DNA of 64,000 nt from Lyngbya sp. CCAP 1446/10. GTDB taxonomy: Bacteria > Cyanobacteriota > Cyanobacteriia > Cyanobacteriales > Microcoleaceae. The translations under genes and the position numbers were made by a program. Location: assembly GCF_026130175.1 (NCBI RefSeq), contig NZ_JAIGNI010000016.1, positions 22,480-86,479 on the forward strand, in the 5' to 3' direction. Below, one piece after another: positions 9,769 to 17,554 of the stretch; the first letter of the stretch is position 1; each line of letters begins with the position of its first letter. A model generated the notes under the pieces. It was not told the origin of the DNA. It searched no databases and saw nothing but the letters and a program-made list of their open reading frames with translations.

Positions 9769-10200
9769 CGCTGTTAGTTTTTAGTTCAGTTACTCTTTTT
9801 AGCTATTGTGTGCATAAATTGGGGCAAAAGTATGTTTATTTTCCTTAAGACGTTGGGAAATTTTGTAAGTATTGGGGATGTGTTAAAAACTATAGCACTG
9901 GTAAATTGTAAATTCTATCTTGGTACTCATTATCAAATGATGCTTCATAAATCAGAAATATTAGTTCAATGTTTTGACCGATATTCAGCTTGAAATTCAG
10001 GATAAATATTCCTGGGATATGGTGATTTTGCTCTAAATGCTCTGTTAAATGAACAGGCATAGAGCAGTCGTTATACGATCGCACTTTTCAATCTTTCTTT
10101 TAGTTCCGTTGGGTTGAGAGTAATTTCAGTCATTGTGGCGACCTCATATCTAATTGAATGATACAAGTCAAAGACTGCACATACTATTGCAAACATTTGT
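9769..10200. other. Region without intact genes
   Basis: 432 bases between acs and the ParE-type toxin. It contains the remnant of a DUF5615 gene (9890-10133). The acs promoter should lie at 9769-9850, but no clear hexamers were picked out. Confidence 0.6.
9890..10133 (-). pseudogene. Decayed DUF5615 (PIN-like toxin) locus
   Basis: On the minus strand, an ATG at 10133 opens a 20-codon frame (MTEITLNPTELKERLKSAIV) that stops at 10071. It is followed by an open stretch to 9890 reading HHIPGIFILNFKLNIGQN and then LIYEASFDNEYQDRIYNLP. The second stretch matches the C-terminal third of DUF5615 PIN-like proteins (PG(I/V)F, IGQ, LL(I)xE, EYxxRIxYLP pattern, from memory of the family). The N-terminal acidic active-site part is missing. 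I read this as a broken toxin-antitoxin locus next to a live ParE pair. The identity of the first short frame is unclear. Confidence 0.45.
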
Positions 10201-10497
10201 TTATGTTCGCACTTGCCACGTTTTTGGATCTCTCCGACTGTGAAAAATTGCTGTCACAATCACCCTACTCGACACAATCCGATAGTAAACAGCATAGGGA
10301 AAGCGTCGCACCACACACCGTCTAACATCACGATAGACAACGGGATATGATTCTGGCATCTGGCAAATTCGATTTAAAATTTCGTCCACACAGTCCAAAA
10401 AATCGTCGCCAAGTTCTAGTTGCTGACTTTCGTACCAACTGTAGGCCCCATCGAGTTCTTCACGAACTTCTGGCCGAAACACTAGCACATAATTCAT
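10201..10497 (-). CDS. ParE/RelE family toxin
   Basis: A 98-residue toxin of the ParE/RelE superfamily. LVFRPEVREELDGAYSWYE is the typical helix alpha1, and CVVRRFPYAVYYRIV followed by VIVTAIFHSRRDP is the C-terminal sheet with the conserved FPY-xxY and H-x-R-R-x-P pattern. Members poison gyrase or cleave mRNA on the ribosome; which applies here cannot be seen. Its ATG overlaps the antitoxin stop by four bases (ATGA), so the pair is translationally coupled. Confidence 0.9.
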   Translation of the reverse strand: MNYVLVFRPEVREELDGAYSWYESQQLELGDDFLDCVDEILNRICQMPESYPVVYRDVRRCVVRRFPYAVYYRIVSSRVIVTAIFHSRRDPKTWQVRT

Positions 10498-10718
10498 GAG
10501 CGTCTTTTTACCGAAGCTTTAATTTCTTCCCAGGTCATTACATCATCTGGATTAGCTTCGCTATCACTAATCCGACGATCTAGTTCCTGTTTTTGTACTT
10601 CTGTAAGATTAGGGTAAGCTTGCTCTGCTGCGATGCTATCCCAAATTGCTTGTACAAGCCTAATTCGGTCTTCAACACTGAGAGATGTAATTTGATTCAA
10701 TGTGACAGTGATATCCAT
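10494..10718 (-). CDS. Addiction-module antitoxin (PF09720 type)
   Basis: A 74-residue protein starting MDITVTLNQITSLSVEDRIRL with the LVQAIWDSIAAE and ELDRRISDSEANPDDVMTWEEIK motifs of the short addiction-module component family, in which the acidic, disordered C-terminus wraps the toxin. The frame is open further upstream to 10826, but ATG 10718 is preferred: it has AAGG nine bases before it and matches the usual family N-terminus. The order antitoxin then toxin, with a four-base overlap, is the standard arrangement. Autoregulation is expected from the family; no operator palindrome was located. Confidence 0.88.
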   Translation of the reverse strand: MDITVTLNQITSLSVEDRIRLVQAIWDSIAAEQAYPNLTEVQKQELDRRISDSEANPDDVMTWEEIKASVKRRS

Positions 10719-10885
10719 ACTAATTAACCTTGATGAAAGACTGGGAAATTGGTACACATAAAATATAGCAGATTTAAGGTAGAGTTGACGGTGGAGTTGA
10801 GGGACAATTAATATTGTATCAGGCAAAATTAGCTTGTAATGCCTCTATAATATATTTTACAGGAAAAGCCGATCGCACAAAAGCT

Positions 10886-11566
10886 ATGACCCAAAATTTA
10901 GAAGCCAGCCAACTTTCGTTAAATGACGTTCGCCGCCTTCTCAAACTGGAAAGACAAACAGAAGGTTCTTTTGCTGAGTCTTTATCTCTGGAACCTCTAA
11001 CAGACTCTGAACAGCAGCAACTCTTGGAAATCAGCAATGATTTTTGGCGCTACCTAGAAACCGGGAAAGTTTCTGAAGAATTGGTGAAGTTTTTAACGCT
11101 TTCGCCGTTAATGCGATTGACGGGATTTTTTAAGATTCCTGTGGTGCTGACTATGGAGGATAGCATTCCGATCGAGGTTGAAGATGAAGATACTTTAATT
11201 AAAGGGCGGTTGGATATTCTCGCAGTAAATGGGCCGGATGCGGAGATTGGGGCGGCGCAGTTCTGGATTTTGGTGGTGGAGGCGAAAAATAGTGCGTTAG
11301 CGAAGCCCTCGAAGAGGATCGCCCCTTTGACCGGTTTACCGCAATTGCTGACTTATGCGTTTAAGAGTTTGCAGGTGCAATCGTCTGTTTGGGGATTGAC
11401 GACGAATGGCGAAAGTTATCGGTTTGTGCGGTTGACGCGGGGAAATCCTTGCACTTATCAGATTTTACCGGAATTGAATTTGATTGACAAAGGGCGATCG
11501 ATCGAATTGGCGCAAGTTTTGAAAGCTATTTGCAAGTTGCAGAATGTGCAGTTGCAATTGGCGTAA
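10886..11566 (+). CDS. PD-(D/E)XK-like protein, HsdR N-domain-like
   Basis: A 226-residue protein with a nuclease-like core: IKGRLDILA (Asp) followed by WILVVEAKNS (E-A-K), then a GLPQLLTYA helix and a WGLTTNGESYRFV strand. This layout resembles the type I restriction subunit R N-terminal nuclease domain found as a free-standing protein in many cyanobacteria. No helicase domain is present, so it is not a restriction motor. The start is set at ATG 10886 (MTQNLEASQ); the frame is open from 10814, but that part overlaps the promoter of the divergent antitoxin. Its substrate is unknown. Confidence 0.7.
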   Translation: MTQNLEASQLSLNDVRRLLKLERQTEGSFAESLSLEPLTDSEQQQLLEISNDFWRYLETGKVSEELVKFLTLSPLMRLTGFFKIPVVLTMEDSIPIEVEDEDTLIKGRLDILAVNGPDAEIGAAQFWILVVEAKNSALAKPSKRIAPLTGLPQLLTYAFKSLQVQSSVWGLTTNGESYRFVRLTRGNPCTYQILPELNLIDKGRSIELAQVLKAICKLQNVQLQLA

Positions 11567-11685
11567 TGGTTGGGAAGTTAGGAAGACGAGTAGAGGAAAT
11601 ATACATAATTTAATTGCCTCGTAAGTTGATCAATAAAAAATGCACAATTGTGCCAATATAGATTTATACCATCATCAACTTAATC

Positions 11686-12534
11686 ATGCTTTTAACTGAC
11701 ATAGTAAATCTTTTAGGTAAACCCTACTTCCAAGCCTCCAACTGCCTCATTTATCAAATGGACTGCTTAGAAGCAATGTCAAAGCTCCCTGATGAATGCG
11801 TGAATCTTACTGTCACCAGTCCCCCCTATAACATTGGCAAAGAATACGAAAAAACACTACCACTTGATAAATATTTGAACTGGTGTGAAAGCTGGATCAG
11901 TGAAAATTATCGGCTAATCCTTCCTAACGGCGCTTTCTGGCTCAACTTGGGGTATCTATCAATTCCCAATCAAGCTAAAGCTATCCCCATTCCCTATCTA
12001 CTTTGGGACAAAATTCCTTTTTACCTCATCCAAGAAGTTATCTGGCACTATGGCGCTGGGGTTGCTGGTAGTAAGTTCTTTTCACCGCGCAATGAAAAGT
12101 TCCTTTGGTATGTGAAAAACCATAAAGATTATACCTTCAACCTAGATGATGTGCGCGATCCAAATGTAAAATATCCTAATCAAAAAAAGAATGGCAAAAT
12201 TAAAGTCAACTCCCAAGGCAAAAATCCGACTGATGTTTGGGAATTCCCCAAGGTAACTTCTGGTAAAAATAGAGCCTCAAAAGAGCGAACATCTCACCCC
12301 GCTCAATTTCCTAGTGCTGTCATACAGCGAATAATCAAAGCTTCATCCAACCCAAATGAAATCATTTTAGACCCTTTTCTGGGTTCAGGAACTACGGCTG
12401 TTGTTGCTTTAGATTTGCAGCGCACTATTATCGGATTTGAGATTTGTCAGGAATACTGCGATTTAGCAGCAAACCGAATTGATAATTTTCTAAGAGAAAA
12501 GCAGATTAGTGAAGCTCAATTATCTTTATTTTAA
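11686..12534 (+). CDS. Type II DNA methyltransferase, beta class, probably N4-cytosine
   Basis: A 282-residue SAM-dependent DNA methyltransferase. The catalytic motif IV TSPPYN (44-49) comes before motif I DPFLGSGTTA (229-238), which is the beta-class order. SPPY is usual in N4-cytosine enzymes, whereas (D/N)PPY marks N6-adenine enzymes. The gene is convergent with the restriction gene and their 3' ends overlap by nine bases (12526-12534). Together with the C protein this forms a complete type II system. Its likely job is to protect host sites; if the nuclease is ScaI-like the site would be AGTACT (inference). Confidence 0.92.
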   Translation: MLLTDIVNLLGKPYFQASNCLIYQMDCLEAMSKLPDECVNLTVTSPPYNIGKEYEKTLPLDKYLNWCESWISENYRLILPNGAFWLNLGYLSIPNQAKAIPIPYLLWDKIPFYLIQEVIWHYGAGVAGSKFFSPRNEKFLWYVKNHKDYTFNLDDVRDPNVKYPNQKKNGKIKVNSQGKNPTDVWEFPKVTSGKNRASKERTSHPAQFPSAVIQRIIKASSNPNEIILDPFLGSGTTAVVALDLQRTIIGFEICQEYCDLAANRIDNFLREKQISEAQLSLF

Positions 12535-13155
12535 AGAGGGTAAATCTTGCTTAATAGGCAATTGCAGTAGCTTATATCGCTCTACATCAGGGCTTAATTT
12601 AGCTTGCTGACCAGTGGCCGCTGTTTGCCCTTGCCAATCTTCTCGATCTATCCATCCAAATCTAACTAAATTAATCTGTAGAGTTTGTACACTTTGAATT
12701 TTTGGATCGAATTTCTGGAAATTAACTACAAGATAATAGCCGGACTTGTCTTTCTTCGGTTTTGCTCCTGTGGCACTTTGTTGGGAATAACTACGATTGC
12801 CGTAAGTGTTACGACTACTTGAAGAAGTTTTAATTTCAATTGAGAAGTCATTGCTCGGGATGTAAACAATATCTTTTTCGATGGCGCTGCGATCGCGCCG
12901 CCAAATTCCGGGGTATTTACTGGCGAGTTCTAATGGGATTAGTTCATGTAAAAAAAAGCCCATAATTTGGGGAGTTGGGAATAAATTTACTCCTATTTTG
13001 TAGCCTCTGCTGGTTATGCTTGATTGAAAAATTTCACTCCAAACTTGAATAACCACGTCATAAATTTCTTGTGGATCTAGTGGGTGTTGATCTATGAGTT
13101 CCCGTGTCTTCTCTTGCCAATCTTGGACAGGAAGCCCCGTATAGGGTGATTGCAT
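12526..13155 (-). CDS. Type II restriction endonuclease, ScaI-like family
   Basis: A 209-residue protein. A PD-(D/E)XK core is visible as K94-D95 IVYIP followed by NDFSIEIKTSS with E107-x-K109. An N-terminal YTGLPVQDWQEKTRELI and the NLFPTPQIMGFFLHELI segment resemble what I recall of the ScaI restriction family; this is recognition from memory, not a search. M.ScaI is an N4-cytosine methyltransferase, which agrees with the partner gene. The ATG follows the C-protein TAA directly (TAAATG), implying translational coupling so that nuclease synthesis follows the controller. The 3' end overlaps the methyltransferase gene. Confidence 0.75.
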   Translation of the reverse strand: MQSPYTGLPVQDWQEKTRELIDQHPLDPQEIYDVVIQVWSEIFQSSITSRGYKIGVNLFPTPQIMGFFLHELIPLELASKYPGIWRRDRSAIEKDIVYIPSNDFSIEIKTSSSSRNTYGNRSYSQQSATGAKPKKDKSGYYLVVNFQKFDPKIQSVQTLQINLVRFGWIDREDWQGQTAATGQQAKLSPDVERYKLLQLPIKQDLPSLK

Positions 13156-13377
13156 TTACTCTATTTCCTGCAATAGTTCGCTGGGCGATACTCCTAAAGC
13201 TTTTGCTAACCGCAAAATGTTTAACAGGGCTATGTTCCTCTCACCCCGCTCAATACCACCAATGTAGTTGCGGTGCAGTCCGGCTAGTTCTGCTAACTTT
13301 TCTTGGGAAAAGCCTTTTGATGTTCTTAGCCTGCGAACTTGCTCTCCAAATTTTTTTAGCTCTGGATTTTCTGCCAC
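13156..13377 (-). CDS. XRE-family controller (C) protein of the restriction-modification system
   Basis: A 73-residue single-domain helix-turn-helix protein (FGEQVRRLRTSKGFSQEKLA, then AGLHRNYIGGIERGERN, then ILRLAKALGVSPSEL). The size and position directly upstream of the nuclease gene are those of C proteins, which first repress and then activate the C-R operon so that methylation is established first. GTG 13377 is chosen as start (VAENPELKKF, read as Met); the longer frame would need TTG 13407 and adds sequence unlike the family. A 15-base palindrome (13414-13428) about 37 bases upstream is a candidate operator. Confidence 0.87.
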   Translation of the reverse strand: MAENPELKKFGEQVRRLRTSKGFSQEKLAELAGLHRNYIGGIERGERNIALLNILRLAKALGVSPSELLQEIE

Positions 13378-13413
13378 ATCAGCAAGATATCGGTGACTGC
13401 ACTCCAAAATCTA

Positions 13414-13428
13414 CACACTATGAGTGTG
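13414..13428. promoter_or_regulatory. Candidate C-box operator
   Basis: CACACT-ATG-AGTGTG is a perfect 6+3+6 inverted repeat just upstream of the C gene. C proteins bind such short dyads and control their own operon. Only one full dyad was found; classical C-boxes often come as two. Confidence 0.5.
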
Positions 13429-13658
13429 ATTTAGGATTAAATGAAGCCAGCACGCCCATAGTCACACCAAGCAGAATCAACTTGATGCCATCACTTTAAT
13501 TGCTTTCATCGGTACTCCGGGTTCTAGGGCGTAGGAAATAGATTGATGTCTAATGCTTCAAGTTATTGATATACCAGATAGCCCGATCGCCCTTCCCGCA
13601 ATTTTGATGAATCGAGAAAAGGGCATCAAGCGCCGCTATCCCCGCAGGAATAGGCATT

Positions 13659-14441
13659 TCAAGCATTCGGATCGATGCCCAATTCCCGAAGTTGACGCGC
13701 GAGTGATTCGCTGCGCTGGCGTTCAGTTTCTAATTGGGCGATCGCACTTTGGGCCCTTTGCCTTTCTTGTTCAGCCCTTTGTCGTTCCAATTCCGATTTT
13801 TCCGAACTCCAAAGCAGCAAATTTCCCGCTGAATCCCACCACCGCAACCAGTGCATAGTTGTACCCAATCGGGTTCCGTACCAAATACCCAAAAACAAAT
13901 TAATTTCTGGTATCCAGTAACGTCCCTCCGCTGTCGGTGACTGCAAAACATATTGATTTTCTTGCAGACAGCGCACTTCCAAATCTGGTTCGTAAGGGTC
14001 AAAAATAACGTAGGTAGAAATCTGCCAAATTTGCTCGTAACAATACAGTTTTCCGTAAGGATATTTGGCGCGCACCGAGTATTCCCCAGCGTCGGTTTCT
14101 GAGATAAATTCCATCGCTATGGCAACTCGATCGCCCTCCAAAGACGGTGTGTAACTGCGGCGAATCACTCCTTCGGCTAACGGCAATACTCGCGGCACGT
14201 ACATCCAGTCTGGCGCTTTCACTACCGTCTTTTGATTGACCGTAGTAGCGATCGCAAAATTCGACGCAATCAACATTTCGGGTTGGATGCGATCGGACGT
14301 ACCGAGGGCATCCGTCAGCGCGGCCGCCAGCGGTGGCTGTTGAATATTTTCCGCCGAATATTCCGGTAAGATAAAGTCTGATGGCAGTTTTTCCCAGGTA
14401 ACAACTGGCTCTTGTTTCGCGGGATTAATTTGGAGAACCAT
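13659..14441 (-). CDS. Uma2 family protein with C-terminal coiled coil
   Basis: A 260-residue protein of the larger Uma2/DUF820 subgroup. Features are KAPDWMYVPRVLP, RVAIAMEFISE and KLYCYEQIWQISTYVIFDP, in the order of the nuclease-like fold. The last 50 residues (from about 212) are rich in E, Q and R in heptads (ELERQRAEQERQRAQ) and should form a coiled coil, typical of this subgroup. The catalytic role is unproven in this family. It starts at ATG 14441 and stands alone. Confidence 0.8.
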   Translation of the reverse strand: MVLQINPAKQEPVVTWEKLPSDFILPEYSAENIQQPPLAAALTDALGTSDRIQPEMLIASNFAIATTVNQKTVVKAPDWMYVPRVLPLAEGVIRRSYTPSLEGDRVAIAMEFISETDAGEYSVRAKYPYGKLYCYEQIWQISTYVIFDPYEPDLEVRCLQENQYVLQSPTAEGRYWIPEINLFLGIWYGTRLGTTMHWLRWWDSAGNLLLWSSEKSELERQRAEQERQRAQSAIAQLETERQRSESLARQLRELGIDPNA

Positions 14442-14651
14442 AGATTAGTTCCTAGCTGTTGCGATGAATCTATTTTATCAGAATTGTTGGCAATTCACTA
14501 TTGTTCTAGTTAACTTTATTCATCACCATCTATTTAATACCTTCGCACGTCAATGTCAAGATTTATTAAATATTCGCAAGCAGGCACTGACAGAACGCCA
14601 AGTTTTATCTAGAATTAAAAATAATTAAGCCGTGAAAATCAAAGTAATAAA

Positions 14652-15677
14652 ATGTCTGAACTTAGACAAAATCTAATTACCAGAGATTGGGTAATCATCG
14701 CCACCGAACGGGCGAAAAGACCGGACGAATTTGCCAACAAAAAAAAGTTGATGGTAGCAGTACCGCCATACCGTGCCGATTGCCCGTTTTGCGTGGGAAA
14801 TGAAGAAGACGGAACCTTAGAAACTTACCGTTTGAGTGATGAAGGGACTGGCTGGAAAGTCAGGGCAATGACTAACAAATATCCCGCCCTCTCCCCGACA
14901 GCAGAACGGCTCAGAATATCATCAGGAATTTACCGCACAATGTCGGGAATCGGCGTTCACGAAGTAATTGTCGAACACCCGCGACATGATTTGACGACTG
15001 CTTTGTTGACCGTTGAAGAAGTTGCCAACATACTTTTAGTATACCGCCAGCGCTATTTAGAAATTAGAAAATATCCTTACATTGAAACAATTGTGATCTT
15101 CAAAAATCACGGCCCAAGTGCCGGAACTTCTATCGAACATCCTCACTCGCAAATAGCAGCTACGCCCGTTGTGCCTAACCAATTTCGCAGGCGGATCGAC
15201 GAAGCTATTAGATATTTTGACGACACGGGAGAATGTTTGTTTTGCCGGACTTTGGAAGATGAGTTAGCGACGGGTGAAAGAGTAATTTTTGAAAGCAAAG
15301 ATTTTGTCGCTTGTATCCCTTTTGCTGCACTTTCGCCCTTTCATATTTGGATTTTTCCGCGCCGACATTCGTCTTCGTTTGATGATATTACTGATGCGGA
15401 AATTATTGGTCTTGCTGATACTTTGAAAACTGTACTCGCTCAGCTTTATTACGGATTGAACGATCCAGATTATAATTATAGTATTCGATCGGTTCCAACT
15501 GCCGAACAAGGAACCAAATACTTTCACTGGTATATCGCAATTATTCCCAGAGTCACGAAGCAGGCTGGGTTTGAGTTGGGTAGCGGGATGTTTATCAATA
15601 CTGCTTTGCCGGAGGAAAGTGCCGAGTTTTTGCGATCGATCGCAATTCCTGGCGATCGTAATTTCCGACCAACCTGA
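14652..15677 (+). CDS. galT: Galactose-1-phosphate uridylyltransferase family
   Basis: A 341-residue HIT-superfamily nucleotidyltransferase. The zinc site CPFC is at C44/C47, and the catalytic H163-P-H165-S-Q follows GPSAGTSIE. A second half-repeat has CLFC and FHWYIAIIPR. GalT swaps UMP between UDP-glucose and galactose-1-phosphate in the Leloir pathway; close relatives are ADP-glucose phosphorylases, so substrate is not certain. The first residues SELRQNLITRDWVIIATERAKRP are characteristic. No gal genes are adjacent. Confidence 0.88.
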   Translation: MSELRQNLITRDWVIIATERAKRPDEFANKKKLMVAVPPYRADCPFCVGNEEDGTLETYRLSDEGTGWKVRAMTNKYPALSPTAERLRISSGIYRTMSGIGVHEVIVEHPRHDLTTALLTVEEVANILLVYRQRYLEIRKYPYIETIVIFKNHGPSAGTSIEHPHSQIAATPVVPNQFRRRIDEAIRYFDDTGECLFCRTLEDELATGERVIFESKDFVACIPFAALSPFHIWIFPRRHSSSFDDITDAEIIGLADTLKTVLAQLYYGLNDPDYNYSIRSVPTAEQGTKYFHWYIAIIPRVTKQAGFELGSGMFINTALPEESAEFLRSIAIPGDRNFRPT

Positions 15678-15837
15678 AGTATAAAAAAATACAATGTGTC
15701 AAGGAATGTCCCAGACGAAGACGGCAGACAATTTAATGATTTTCAATCATCGGTTGAAATAGAGAATTTAAATCTGCAACAGCTTAATTTACGCTCAAAA
15801 TTTATCAACGTACAAATACTGATGGATTTTACCAAAC

Positions 15838-16131
15838 TCAGAATAAACTTTCGACATAATGCCAGCGGTCATCGCTAAAATTAGCTCTCAATATATCTCT
15901 AATTTTACCATCGATCGATAATCTCGCCTCGCCAGACTCAGCACTCTCGCCGATTTCGCAACTGTCATCAGATAAATGTTCTTGGAGGTGGGCCAGAGTA
16001 TTGGCGAAATTAGCCAGAAAATAATGTTCATCCACCCACGCTGTCGGATCTGGGATGTTTGGACTCCCAAAAGCCCGATCGACTAAATCTTGTTTTGCAG
16101 TATCATCAGTCTGGTTTTTCATGGAGCCCAT
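15838..16131 (-). CDS. Conserved-looking small acidic protein, function unknown
   Basis: A 97-residue acidic protein (KNQTDDTAKQDLVDRAF, IPDPTAWVDEHYFLANFANT, LRANFSDDRWHYVESLF). Two starts are possible, ATG 16131 and ATG 16122. There is no recognisable domain, signal or membrane segment. Amino-acid composition and an internal pattern of hydrophobic residues suggest a real globular protein rather than a chance frame. It lies alone between two larger genes. Confidence 0.5.
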   Translation of the reverse strand: MGSMKNQTDDTAKQDLVDRAFGSPNIPDPTAWVDEHYFLANFANTLAHLQEHLSDDSCEIGESAESGEARLSIDGKIRDILRANFSDDRWHYVESLF

Positions 16132-16277
16132 TTAGATAGAATTTGCAACTTATCCCAATCTTAAGCTTAATTTTGAACGCTGGTGCGATCGCGATCGGCC
16201 CACCGCTGTGACAAAATTGTGGAATTTGTGCGATCGCGATCGAGGTTGTTTTGGCGATCGAGTGTTATCATAGCACA

Positions 16278-17255
16278 TCACCGCCAGCGATCCATAATTT
16301 GCACATTCGGCAAAATCGACTTAGGTATCATTCCGTGAACTCCTTTGCGGGGATTATTCACAGCCTGAGTAATCCGAAAATTGACGGCGAGGGAACAGAA
16401 AACATAGGCATCTTCTTCTTGAAAACCTGCATACTTTTGTAGCCAATTAACCGTCTGTTTTACCGCCATATCAAAGGCATCATCTAATGTTTGACCAAAA
16501 CCCATAGTCACAATATGAGTAGGAGTTTCAGCAAACGGAAATATATAAAATAAATCCTTGCGTAAGATGATTTTAATAGTCCCATTCATCGAAGTTTCAA
16601 TCGCCGTACCATTAACTTCACCATCTCCTTGTGCCGAATGTCCATCACCGATAGACAGCAAACCACCACGCACCGCAATAGGTAAAAATAACCGCGTTCC
16701 TGGTTGCAATTCCTGATTATCCATATTACCTCCGTAGCGTTGTGGAGGAATAGAAGAACGGTTGATTTCAAAATCCGCAACGCCGATAATTCCGAAGAAT
16801 GGATTTAGGGGAATCTTAACGCCACTATCTGCGGGAAATTCCGCAATCTTTTCTTCTAAATCTAGCGGAATAAATCGCAATTTAGGATCAGGAAAATATT
16901 TAGGTAAAACTCCCCATCCGGCGCGAATTGCATTGAATCCTACTGATAAACTTGGGTAAACTTCCTCGATATGAATCTCTAAAACGTCTCCGGGTTCTGC
17001 CTTATTAACATAAATCGGGCCTGTTAGCAAGTGCGGGCCTGGGCCGACTTTGCGGTTGTCAGGTAAATTCTGACAAATATCTAAAAATTCCGGGGTAAGA
17101 AATTCCGGCGGGGCCTTGTCAGCAACATAATATCCTGAATAGGTTTCGATATCGATGCGATCGCCCGAATCGACAGTTAAAGCAGGTTCCAGCTTGGGAG
17201 AGAAACCGCCTAAGTGTACGGTTTTGCAGTTAGCCTTGAGAAGGTGGTGAGTCAT
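16278..17255 (-). CDS. Acetamidase/formamidase family protein
   Basis: A 325-residue FmdA/AmdA-type amidase (PF03069), which hydrolyses short amides such as formamide to ammonia and the acid. Recognised stretches are GPGPHLLTGPIYVNKAEPGD, GVADFEINRSSIPPQRYGGN, PIAVRGGLLSIGDGHSAQGD and GEVNGTAIE; the GDGHxxQGDGE segment is the family hallmark. The open frame reaches 17423, but the upstream 56 codons are low-complexity and unlike the family, so ATG 17255 (MTHHLLKAN) is used. It would fit nitrogen scavenging with the GS/GOGAT genes in the window (inference). Confidence 0.88.
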   Translation of the reverse strand: MTHHLLKANCKTVHLGGFSPKLEPALTVDSGDRIDIETYSGYYVADKAPPEFLTPEFLDICQNLPDNRKVGPGPHLLTGPIYVNKAEPGDVLEIHIEEVYPSLSVGFNAIRAGWGVLPKYFPDPKLRFIPLDLEEKIAEFPADSGVKIPLNPFFGIIGVADFEINRSSIPPQRYGGNMDNQELQPGTRLFLPIAVRGGLLSIGDGHSAQGDGEVNGTAIETSMNGTIKIILRKDLFYIFPFAETPTHIVTMGFGQTLDDAFDMAVKQTVNWLQKYAGFQEEDAYVFCSLAVNFRITQAVNNPRKGVHGMIPKSILPNVQIMDRWR

Positions 17256-17554
17256 GTCTATTTGAAATTGAGGATGCTTTAATGGTATTAAGACTGTTAT
17301 ATCGCAAGTCTCAATCATTTTTGAAAAAGATTCTGTTTTGATGAACCGCGGAGGGCACTGACAAAGAAAATGGAGAGAAATGGAGATATAAGAAAATGTA
17401 AAAAAATGGTTGACGTTTGACATAAATAAACGTCCAAACCTGTCAGGGAGATTGCCAAATATAGAATTTGTAATCGCTATTCTTGCTTCACATGACTACT
17501 TACTAATGACTGCTGACTACTGACTACTGACTACAGAATAATGAGCAATAACTT

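Noticed and set aside
9808..9993. 61-codon frame upstream of acs
   Set aside because: It is antisense to the DUF5615 remnant and AT-rich; nothing supports it as a gene.
13104..13858. Plus-strand frames across the controller and Uma2 genes
   Set aside because: They lie antisense to recognisable genes and show no domain.
15696..15878. 60-codon frame after galT
   Set aside because: It overlaps the 3' end of the small acidic protein gene and has no recognisable features.
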